Source of the DNA: Obesumbacterium proteus
GTDB taxonomy: Bacteria > Pseudomonadota > Gammaproteobacteria > Enterobacterales > Enterobacteriaceae
Assembly (NCBI RefSeq): GCF_001586165.1
Contig: NZ_CP014608.1
Coordinates: 1,116,001-1,180,000, forward strand
Reading direction: 5' to 3'
Length of the DNA stretch: 64,000 nucleotides
The notes below the pieces were generated by a model. That model saw only the letters and a program-made list of their open reading frames with translations. It ran no database searches and was not told where the DNA came from. Shown here one piece after another: positions 21,050 to 28,299 of this stretch (positions are counted from its first letter, which is position 1; each line of letters starts with the position of its first letter). Both the position numbers and the translations under genes were made by a program.

Positions 21050-22267
21050 ATGGCTAAGCAAGTTCCTTTCGAAATGGTGTTGGAAAAAGCGTATCAGTAC
21101 AAAGATGAAATGACCCGCTTTCTGCGCGATATGATCGCGATCCCAAGTGAAAGCTGTGATGAAAAACTGGTTGTACAGTGCATTAAAAAAGAGATGGAAA
21201 AAGTCGGTTTCGATAAAGTCGAAATTGACCCAATGGGTAATATTTTAGGGTATATCGGCCACGGGCCGCATCTGATTGCAATGGATGCCCATATCGATAC
21301 CGTTGGGATTGGTAATATTAAAAACTGGAACTTCGATCCGTATCAGGGGATGGAAGATGATGAGCTGATCGGTGGACGTGGTGCATCGGATCAGGAAGGC
21401 GGCATGGCATCGATGGTTTATGCCGGTAAGATCATTAAGGATCTGGGGCTGGAAGATCAATACACGCTGCTGGTGACCGGTACTGTTCAAGAAGAAGACT
21501 GCGACGGTCTGTGCTGGCAGTACATTATTGAGCAATCCAAAATCCGCCCTGAGTTTGTCGTTAGTACTGAACCTACAGACTGCCAAATCTATCGCGGCCA
21601 GCGTGGACGCATGGAAATTCGCGTGGACGTACAAGGTATCAGCTGCCACGGCTCTGCGCCAGAACGCGGTGACAACGCCATTTTCAAAATGGGCCCGATT
21701 CTTAACGAATTGAAAGAGCTGTCGAACCATCTCGGTAACGATGATTTCTTGGGCAAGGGGACATTAACCGTATCTGAAATTTTCTTCACCTCGCCAAGCC
21801 GTTGCGCCGTTGCTGATAGCTGCGCAGTCTCCATCGACCGCCGCTTAACCTGGGGTGAAACATGGGAAGGGGCACTGGATGAGATCCGTGCGCTGCCAGC
21901 GGTGAAAGCGGCAAACGCCGTGGTATCAATGTACAACTATGAACGACCTTCTTACACCGGCTTGGTCTATCCAACCGAGTGCTACTTCCCAACATGGAAA
22001 GTGGAAGAAGACCACATCACGGTGAAAACCCTAAGCAAAGCCTACGAAGGGCTGTTTAACAAAAAACCGGTTGTAGATAAGTGGACCTTCTCGACAAATG
22101 GCGTTTCTATCATGGGGCGTCATGGCATTCCGGTTATCGGTTTTGGCCCAGGCAAAGAGCCAGAAGCGCATGCGCCAAATGAAAAAACCTGGAAAGACCA
22201 TTTGGTGACCTGTGCTGCCATGTACGCTGCTATCCCTCTGTCTTACCTTGGTGAACTGAAAAAATAA
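21050..22267 (+). CDS. ygeY: YgeY, M20-family metallohydrolase
   Basis: A 405-residue zinc-dependent M20 peptidase/deacylase. Metal ligands are visible: H81 and D83 in AMDAHIDTVG, the glutamates of TVQEEDCDG near residue 146 and SEPTDCQIY near 173; a dimerisation domain follows from about residue 180. M20 enzymes cleave amide or ureido bonds. In this setting the likely substrate is a ureido- or amide-linked intermediate between hydantoin-type ring opening (HyuA) and the YgeW/YgeX steps; the exact one cannot be read from sequence. A terminator-like stem follows, so hyuA and yqeA may be expressed less. Confidence 0.9.
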   Translation: MAKQVPFEMVLEKAYQYKDEMTRFLRDMIAIPSESCDEKLVVQCIKKEMEKVGFDKVEIDPMGNILGYIGHGPHLIAMDAHIDTVGIGNIKNWNFDPYQGMEDDELIGGRGASDQEGGMASMVYAGKIIKDLGLEDQYTLLVTGTVQEEDCDGLCWQYIIEQSKIRPEFVVSTEPTDCQIYRGQRGRMEIRVDVQGISCHGSAPERGDNAIFKMGPILNELKELSNHLGNDDFLGKGTLTVSEIFFTSPSRCAVADSCAVSIDRRLTWGETWEGALDEIRALPAVKAANAVVSMYNYERPSYTGLVYPTECYFPTWKVEEDHITVKTLSKAYEGLFNKKPVVDKWTFSTNGVSIMGRHGIPVIGFGPGKEPEAHAPNEKTWKDHLVTCAAMYAAIPLSYLGELKK

Positions 22268-22286
22268 TTAGCGTTTATTGCGTAAC

Positions 22287-22321
22287 CCACTCCCGCCGAA
22301 ATTTGGCTGGAGTGGTTTTTT
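22287..22321 (+). terminator. Intra-operon terminator or attenuator between ygeY and hyuA
   Basis: CCACTCC pairs with GGAGTGG, extended inward by GCC/GGC, and is followed by six T residues. It has all the parts of an intrinsic terminator but lies inside a presumed operon, 29 bases before hyuA. Confidence 0.7.
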
Positions 22322-22349
22322 CAGTATGGCATTCAAGGAAACTGATCCC

Positions 22350-23741
22350 ATGAAAAAGCTGATTAAAAATGGCGTAGTCGTTAGCGAAAACGGCGAAGTT
22401 CGTCAGGATCTGCTGATTGAGAACGGAGTGATTGCACGCGTAGCGGCACACATCTCCGACGATGAGACTGAAGAGGTGATCGATGCCAATGGGTGCTACG
22501 TGATGCCCGGAGGAATTGATGTTCATACGCATTTTAATATTGATGTTGGAATAGCCCGTAGCTGTGATGATTTTTTTACCGGCACACGCGCAGCAGCCTG
22601 CGGCGGTACAACAACCATTATTGACCATATGGGATTTGGGCCAGCGGGATGCAATTTGCATCATCAGCTAAATGCTTATCATCAATATGCGGCGGGAAAA
22701 GCCGTCGTTGATTACAGCTTTCACGGGGTGATCCAGCATATCGACGACGACATTCTCAATGAAATGTCATCCATGGTGCATGACGAAGGGATTAGCAGTT
22801 TTAAGCTCTATCTGACGTACAACTACAAGCTAGGCGATGCCGATGTGCTGCGCGCTTTGCAGCAGCTACATAAGGTCGGTGCGTTGGCGACGGTACATCC
22901 TGAAAATGACGCTGCGATTGCGTTGCGGCGCGAACAGTTTATCTCCGAAGGTAAAACATCGGCGATGTACCATGCATTGAGCCGTCCGCTCGAGTGCGAG
23001 GCTGAGGCCATTAGCCGAATGATTAATCTAGCCCAGCTCGCGGGAAATGCACCGCTGTATATCGTCCATCTCTCGAACGGGTTGGGGTTGGACTATTTAC
23101 GATTGGCACGAGAACGGCACCAGCCTGTTTGGGTGGAAACCTGCCCGCAATATTTGCTGCTAGATGAACGTAGCTATCAACGAGAAGACGCGTTGAAGTT
23201 TATTCTCAGCCCTCCGCTACGTAACCATCGAGAGCAAGACAAATTGTGGTGCGGCATTGCTGACGGCGCCATCGATACGGTTGCAACTGATCACTGTACG
23301 TTCCCTTATCAACAGCGTATTGCCATGTCTGAGGGGAATTTTACCCGCTGCCCAAACGGCTTGCCCGGCGTCGAAAACCGTATGCAGTTGCTGTTCTCTG
23401 AAGGGGTGATGACAGGTCGGATTTCGCCTTCACGTTTTGTGCAGCTAACCAGTACCAATCCTGCTCGCCTGTTTGGCTTGTGGCCACAGAAAGGCAATCT
23501 CTCGGTGGGGGCTGATGCTGATGTCATCATTATTGACCCACTGAAAAACGTCACCATCGAACACGCTCATCTTCATGATAATGCGGACTATTCACCCTAT
23601 GAAGGCTATCGCTGCCAAGGTGAAATTATCACCACGCTTTGCCGGGGTGAATGCGTATACCAGGACAAAAAATTTATCGGGCAGGCTGGCTTTGGTCGCT
23701 TTATTCACCGCCAGCCTTTTGCTCAACCCACCATTATTTAA
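22350..23741 (+). CDS. hyuA: D-hydantoinase / dihydropyrimidinase-type amidohydrolase
   Basis: A cyclic amidohydrolase that opens hydantoin- or dihydropyrimidine-type rings; 463 residues. Metal centre residues seen: HTH in GGIDVHTHFN (about 57-59), the lysine that is carboxylated in FKLYLTYNYK (about 150), histidines in TVHPEND and YIVHLSNG, and the aspartate in ATDHCTF. The start MKKLIKNGVVV at 22350 has AAGGAA upstream and matches E. coli HyuA (YgeZ); an earlier in-frame start would have to read through the terminator stem. It probably opens a five-membered ring formed from the purine imidazole or uric acid skeleton. Confidence 0.9.
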   Translation: MKKLIKNGVVVSENGEVRQDLLIENGVIARVAAHISDDETEEVIDANGCYVMPGGIDVHTHFNIDVGIARSCDDFFTGTRAAACGGTTTIIDHMGFGPAGCNLHHQLNAYHQYAAGKAVVDYSFHGVIQHIDDDILNEMSSMVHDEGISSFKLYLTYNYKLGDADVLRALQQLHKVGALATVHPENDAAIALRREQFISEGKTSAMYHALSRPLECEAEAISRMINLAQLAGNAPLYIVHLSNGLGLDYLRLARERHQPVWVETCPQYLLLDERSYQREDALKFILSPPLRNHREQDKLWCGIADGAIDTVATDHCTFPYQQRIAMSEGNFTRCPNGLPGVENRMQLLFSEGVMTGRISPSRFVQLTSTNPARLFGLWPQKGNLSVGADADVIIIDPLKNVTIEHAHLHDNADYSPYEGYRCQGEIITTLCRGECVYQDKKFIGQAGFGRFIHRQPFAQPTII

Positions 23742-23779
23742 TCGTTTAACTTACGTCACCAATATTTGCGAGGGATAGG

Positions 23780-24712
23780 ATGAAAAAGAAAATTGTGCTT
23801 GCGCTGGGCGGCAATGCGTTAGGTGAAGGACTCGCCGAGCAAATGCAGGCGGTGAAATCGACGGCGAAAGCGATTGTGGATTTGATTGCCCATGGTCATC
23901 AAGTGGTGGTGACGCACGGCAATGGCCCACAGGTGGGAATGATTAATCAGGCTTTTGAAGCAGCGGCGAGAACAGAAGCGCATACGCCTATGTTGCCGAT
24001 GTCTGTTTGTGTCGCGTTGAGTCAGGGCTACATTGGCTACGATCTGCAAAATGCGCTGCGTGAAGAACTGCTCGATCGTGGATTACATACGCCGGTGGCC
24101 ACGATTATTACGCAGGTCATTGTTGACGCCAAAGATCCCGCTTTCGCTAACCCAACTAAGCCAATAGGCTCTTTCTTCTCACAAGAAGAGGCGAAACTGC
24201 TGACGCAAAATGGCTACACCATGAAAGAGGATTCAGGCCGTGGCTATCGTCGAGTTGTGGCTTCGCCAAAACCGGTTGATATCGTTGAGAAAGAAACCGT
24301 GGCCGCGATGTTGAATGCGGGACAAGTCGTAATTACGGTCGGCGGCGGCGGTATTCCTGTTCTGCGTGAAGGTAACCACTTACGCGGTGCGGGCGCGGTT
24401 ATCGATAAAGATTGGGCGAGTGCCAAACTGGCTGAAATGATTGACGCAGATATGCTGATTATTTTAACCGCGGTAGAAAAAGTGGCGATTAACTTTGGTA
24501 AGCCTAATGAGCAATGGCTTGATCAATTGAGCATCGCTGATGCTCAGCGCTTCATTGAAGAGGGGCATTTCGCCAAAGGTTCGATGTTGCCTAAGGTCGA
24601 AGCGGCGGTTTCATTTGCGGAGTCTCGCCCTGGTCGCCAAGCTCTGATTACCGTGTTGAGTAAAGCCCAGCAGGGCATTGAGGGAAAAACCGGAACGGTG
24701 ATTTCTCATTAA
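23780..24712 (+). CDS. yqeA: Carbamate kinase
   Basis: Transfers phosphate from carbamoyl phosphate to ADP, giving ATP, CO2 and ammonia. The 310-residue protein has the amino-acid kinase fold, with ALGGNALG at the N-terminus, THGNGPQVG near residue 50 and TVGGGGIPV near 190. It closes the ygeW operon and explains how purine breakdown can yield ATP without respiration: YgeW supplies carbamoyl phosphate and YqeA cashes it. A GGGATAGG ribosome site precedes the ATG. A long stem after the stop separates it from the convergent yqeB. Confidence 0.93.
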   Translation: MKKKIVLALGGNALGEGLAEQMQAVKSTAKAIVDLIAHGHQVVVTHGNGPQVGMINQAFEAAARTEAHTPMLPMSVCVALSQGYIGYDLQNALREELLDRGLHTPVATIITQVIVDAKDPAFANPTKPIGSFFSQEEAKLLTQNGYTMKEDSGRGYRRVVASPKPVDIVEKETVAAMLNAGQVVITVGGGGIPVLREGNHLRGAGAVIDKDWASAKLAEMIDADMLIILTAVEKVAINFGKPNEQWLDQLSIADAQRFIEEGHFAKGSMLPKVEAAVSFAESRPGRQALITVLSKAQQGIEGKTGTVISH

Positions 24713-24728
24713 GTTGTGAGGTAGTGAA

Positions 24729-24786
24729 CTCGCTCCATTTTCTTTTCTTGATGCCTTGCCAAACTAAAGAAAAGAGATGGAGCGAG
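24729..24786. terminator. Long stem between convergent yqeA and yqeB
   Basis: CTCGCTCCAT (24729-24738) is perfectly complementary to ATGGAGCGAG (24777-24786), and the stem continues inward through TTTTC/GAAAA pairs. No T tract follows the outer stem; the pyrimidine-rich inner arm may help termination. Function is inferred from the convergent setting. Confidence 0.55.
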
Positions 24787-24808
24787 CGAATAAGTAAGAA
24801 AGAAGAAC

Positions 24809-26401
24809 TTAGTGTTTACGATCCAGTTTCATCATGGCTTCCAGTACCGCTCCACCGATGGCACGCGCCTTATCTGAAACGGTGGTGTAGTCAGCCTCAG
24901 CGCCGCGCGGATCGATATCGCCAATTTTAAATCCGGCACTCACCTCTAATCCTTCACTCAATAAACCGCGCACCATTCCCGACAGCGGAGCAAACACCGG
25001 TGTTTCTCCGATATGCCCCATTACCTCGCCTTCTTTAACTAAATCACCCAGCGCAACGCAGCAATGCATGATGCCTGAAGCTGGCGAACGAATAACGCGG
25101 CGCGTGGTATGACCGGCAATATTGCCTGGGATACCCGTATTGGGTTGGGTGTAACCTTGATAGATAACGCGGCCAAGATAGTGTCCGCGATTAGTTTCAA
25201 TAACGGCGTCGCAGTCATGTCCGGCATTAAATCCGGGGCCCAGAGCGACAGTCACCGGCGCCATATCTTTGTGGGTGCCTAAGTTCTGCTTTGCCAAAAT
25301 AGCATCCACTAAAAAACGCGGTTTGAGTTCGCTGAGATAGCTGGCTTGCTCATCAACAAGCACGGGAATTTCAGCGCGATCAAGGATGCTAAAGGCCTCG
25401 TCGACGCTGCTCGCTTTTCTCGCCGTTACGCCTTCAACCGTCATTTCGTTATCGAAAATAGCCTGAGCAAACGCGACGGTTCGGCGGATGACGGTGGGCT
25501 TGGCAATGTCTAACATGATGACATGAAAACCGGCGTGATAAAGCCGTAACGCGACGCCGGTGGCGATATCGCCAGACCCGCGAATGACGACGAGTTTGTC
25601 GCGCTTCAATCTCACATCATCCTGTTTTAACCCGCCAGCGGCATGATTTTTTATCTGTAAGACTTCAGCCATTATACTGACGGTAATTTCTTCAGGCGTT
25701 TCAGCTCCGATGTTGTAGCCAATCGGGGCATGCAGGCGTTCAAGATGCTCTTGCGCGATGCCCTGCTGACGCAATGCCTGCGTGAACGTTTGTACTTTTC
25801 TGCGGCTCGCAAGCAGACCAAGATAGCTCACCGGTTTTTCGATCAAGACATCAAGGGCTTCTTTGTCTTGGCTGTTGGTTGCAATGATGACGAAGTTTTC
25901 TTTCTCGATATTCAGTTTTTCAATAGCCGCGCTGAAAGTCTCGGCATGAACCAGCGTAGTGCCTGCTGGAAACAGTGATGGATCAAGGCTGGAAGCGTAG
26001 GTATCAGCAACGTGCAAATCAAAACCGAGCAGGGCTGCGGCCTGAGCAATTGCGCGGTTAACATGGCCCGCACCAATTAAAATTAAGCGTGGGCGTAATC
26101 CATGCACATCAATATAAACCGACATCGCCCCGCCGCAGTCAGAGCCGACTGCATCTTGGCCGTTACGCGCCATTCGTCCATGAAAAACACGTGCTTTGCG
26201 TTCAGATAAGGCTTCTAGTGCCTGATCGATGACCAAGCGCTCAACCATGCCGCCACCGATAGTGCCAACGATGCTGCCATCGGCCAATACCAGCATTTGG
26301 CCTGAGTGACGCGGCGTTGATCCTCGACTCTCAATAATCTGTGCCAAAGCAAAGGGTTTGTTCTCTTCTTCCAGTCGTGCTGCTTGTGCAAAAATGTTCA
26401 T
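24809..26401 (-). CDS. yqeB: YqeB, XdhC/CoxI-type maturation factor for molybdenum hydroxylases
   Basis: A 530-residue fusion: an XdhC/CoxI-like N-terminal half (about 1-260, with GGGMVER, SDCGGAMSVYI and the Rossmann motif LIGAGHVNRAIAQ) and a C-terminal EF2563-type half (about 270-530, with RGSGDIATGVALRLYHAGF). XdhC proteins insert or sulfurate molybdopterin. The two-part YqeB type is a marker of selenium-dependent molybdenum hydroxylases, so the likely client is XdhD. The start at 26401 (MNIFAQAARLEEEN) has GAGG five bases upstream and matches E. coli; the frame is open to 26506. It follows yqeC by 38 bases. Confidence 0.88.
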   Translation of the reverse strand: MNIFAQAARLEEENKPFALAQIIESRGSTPRHSGQMLVLADGSIVGTIGGGMVERLVIDQALEALSERKARVFHGRMARNGQDAVGSDCGGAMSVYIDVHGLRPRLILIGAGHVNRAIAQAAALLGFDLHVADTYASSLDPSLFPAGTTLVHAETFSAAIEKLNIEKENFVIIATNSQDKEALDVLIEKPVSYLGLLASRRKVQTFTQALRQQGIAQEHLERLHAPIGYNIGAETPEEITVSIMAEVLQIKNHAAGGLKQDDVRLKRDKLVVIRGSGDIATGVALRLYHAGFHVIMLDIAKPTVIRRTVAFAQAIFDNEMTVEGVTARKASSVDEAFSILDRAEIPVLVDEQASYLSELKPRFLVDAILAKQNLGTHKDMAPVTVALGPGFNAGHDCDAVIETNRGHYLGRVIYQGYTQPNTGIPGNIAGHTTRRVIRSPASGIMHCCVALGDLVKEGEVMGHIGETPVFAPLSGMVRGLLSEGLEVSAGFKIGDIDPRGAEADYTTVSDKARAIGGAVLEAMMKLDRKH

Positions 26402-26439
26402 AGCAACCTCAAGATCCCCGTAATTGTTCGTCAATTCCT

Positions 26440-27249
26440 TTATGTGGTTTGCGACTGACATAACTGGTGTGTAATCGGAGGTGACTCTCGAACTGCGCCA
26501 ACCCAAATGGCGTTGAGCTCGGGCCGTGCATCTAGCAGAGCAGTCAGTGAGCCCAATAGCGCATTATCAATCTGATAAAGTCGGTTAATAAACCAAACCC
26601 GAAGCGCTTGCTGCGGTGCGCCTTTGAACATCCCATCGGGGTGAGCGATGAATCGCTCAAATACTGAAATATTTAAGCTATCTCCGGCTTTTATGCCGCA
26701 AAGTTCGGCAAAAATAGGCCAACGATGGATCTGTTCAGGGTCGGCAGGATTATTAATGACAAGGCCTCCAGTCAGTGCAATGACACATTTACTGCTTTGG
26801 GGGATGCAAGGTTCATGCCCTGCTGGCGCTTTGAGTAATCGCTGATGGGCACCGTCAGCTTCCACTAAGATGACATCAAAGAGCTGGGTGGCTTGAAGCA
26901 TGTCGGCCTGCTCAGGCGTAATACCTGAAACTTTATGAGTGGCCGCGTTATATTCAGTGAATAGTGCTACGATCTTGGAAGTGGAGGATGATGCTTTTTG
27001 GTGGGTAAGGAGAGCATGCCAATCCTCTTTTTCAATGATAGTCTGGGCCTGTGACGGTTCAGGTCGGTACATATGCGTGGTGGTGGTGATCAATACGCTC
27101 AGGCCTTGCTGAGAAAATCGCTGGGCAAGCCAAAATAGCGTACTGGTTTTACCACCGGCACCAATGAGGCTTATCAAGTATGACTTATTATTTTTCACGC
27201 TTGAAAGTACATCATTAAATAGTACGTCTAGGTCAGAATTCATAAGCAT
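26440..27249 (-). CDS. yqeC: YqeC, selenium-dependent hydroxylase accessory protein
   Basis: A 269-residue putative nucleotide-binding protein. A P-loop, IGAGGKTS, lies near residues 29-36, and ITTTTHMYRPEP and VEADGAHQRLLKAPAGHEP are conserved family blocks. YqeC genes co-occur with orphan selD and with YqeB in genomes that have selenium-dependent molybdenum hydroxylases; the biochemical step is not established. Starts at 27249 or 27243 are both possible, and neither has a clear ribosome site. It is divergent from mocA, with only 25 bases between the two starts, so their promoters must overlap coding sequence. Confidence 0.85.
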   Translation of the reverse strand: MLMNSDLDVLFNDVLSSVKNNKSYLISLIGAGGKTSTLFWLAQRFSQQGLSVLITTTTHMYRPEPSQAQTIIEKEDWHALLTHQKASSSTSKIVALFTEYNAATHKVSGITPEQADMLQATQLFDVILVEADGAHQRLLKAPAGHEPCIPQSSKCVIALTGGLVINNPADPEQIHRWPIFAELCGIKAGDSLNISVFERFIAHPDGMFKGAPQQALRVWFINRLYQIDNALLGSLTALLDARPELNAIWVGAVRESPPITHQLCQSQTT

Positions 27250-27274
27250 TCATTAAAGGTTATGCAGAGAGGGA

Positions 27275-27910
27275 ATGATGAATCAGAAAAGAGGAAAACA
27301 TCTGAACGCGAATATATCTCCGGTTGGAAGTTTGAAGCCGCGTGAAAATGTTGACTGTATCATTACCGCTGCGGGCCTTTCCTCTCGAATGGGGCAATGG
27401 AAAATGATGCTACCTTATAAAGAAGGAACGATTCTTGATTCAAGTATAGAAAATGCGAGGCAGTTTTGTAGCCATATTATATTAGTGGTTGGATATCGCG
27501 GTGATGAACTGTATGAACGTTATAATACTGAGAGTGATATCACAGTTGTTGTAAATAATAATTACGCCAGCGGATTATTTTCTTCCATACAGGCAGCAGG
27601 TCCGATCGTGAAAACAGATTATTGCTTTATCACTCACGGTGATATTCCTTGTTTGAACCGTGAGATTTTCCATCAGGTTTGGCTTAAACGTGGGCCATAC
27701 GCGCTGTTGCCCTGCCACCAAGGAACGCCTGGACACCCGGTTTTGCTGCCTCAAAGCATCATGAAAAGAGCTTGCCAAGATGATGTGGCTGTATCATCAA
27801 TGCGCGAGTTTTTGCTCGCAGGGGAGTACCGCTATCTTAATATGCTGCAACCGGAAACGGTTATGGATATAGATACGCCAGAGGCATATCAGCGCTTGCT
27901 AAAAATATAA
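27275..27910 (+). CDS. mocA: Molybdenum cofactor cytidylyltransferase
   Basis: Joins CMP to Mo-molybdopterin to make the MCD cofactor used by xanthine-dehydrogenase-type enzymes. The 211-residue protein has the nucleotidyltransferase signature ITAAGLSSRMGQWKMMLP at residues 30-47, THGDIPCL near 127 and GTPGHPVLLP near 149. Relative to E. coli MocA (YgfJ) the N-terminus is about 26 residues longer; ATG codons at 27275 and 27278 both follow AGAGAGGGA. It supplies cofactor for XdhD encoded just downstream, though a 389-base regulatory gap separates it from ygfK. Confidence 0.88.
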   Translation: MMNQKRGKHLNANISPVGSLKPRENVDCIITAAGLSSRMGQWKMMLPYKEGTILDSSIENARQFCSHIILVVGYRGDELYERYNTESDITVVVNNNYASGLFSSIQAAGPIVKTDYCFITHGDIPCLNREIFHQVWLKRGPYALLPCHQGTPGHPVLLPQSIMKRACQDDVAVSSMREFLLAGEYRYLNMLQPETVMDIDTPEAYQRLLKI

Positions 27911-28022
27911 TGTTTGCGGCTATTTATTATTTTATTCCTTGCTGGATATTTAGTAAGGAATAGATGTTTTAATTCTGTTTATCGATTGCGCTCTCACTTT
28001 TAAAAGTAACGTTCATTATTTT

Positions 28023-28037
28023 TTATCAAACTGATAT
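28023..28037. promoter_or_regulatory. Candidate YgeV enhancer site upstream of ygfK
   Basis: TTATCA-AAC-TGATAT is identical at 14 of 15 positions to the palindrome at 18161-18175 and lies about 185 bases before the ygfK sigma-54 promoter. A further TTTGATAAT at 28052-28060 repeats the half-site in inverse orientation. Confidence 0.55.
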
Positions 28038-28206
28038 CGTGTGATTCTAATTTGATAATTTATTTCTGAGTTAGATAATTGGCTAATTATGTGTTGCTGC
28101 CGCGTTGATTTATATTCTCATTTGTTTAGTGAGCAATTTCACAAATAAAAATCACTATTCGAGTTAGCTCACGAAATTAGCTTTTTTATTATGGCTAGAA
28201 AACCTT

Positions 28207-28222
28207 TGGCTCGATTGTTGCT
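28207..28222 (+). promoter_or_regulatory. Sigma-54 promoter for ygfK-ssnA-ygfM-xdhD
   Basis: TGGCTC-GATTG-TTGCT matches TGGCAC-N5-TTGCA with exact spacing and ends 77 bases before ygfK. The 389-base gap 27911-28299 is AT-rich and otherwise holds only the enhancer-like sites. Confidence 0.7.
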
Positions 28223-28299
28223 CCCATATCTCCTATCCGTAGAGGATTGAGAATCCTCTGCCATTTTACATTTGAGCATGTCGCAGCAAGGAGATAGTC

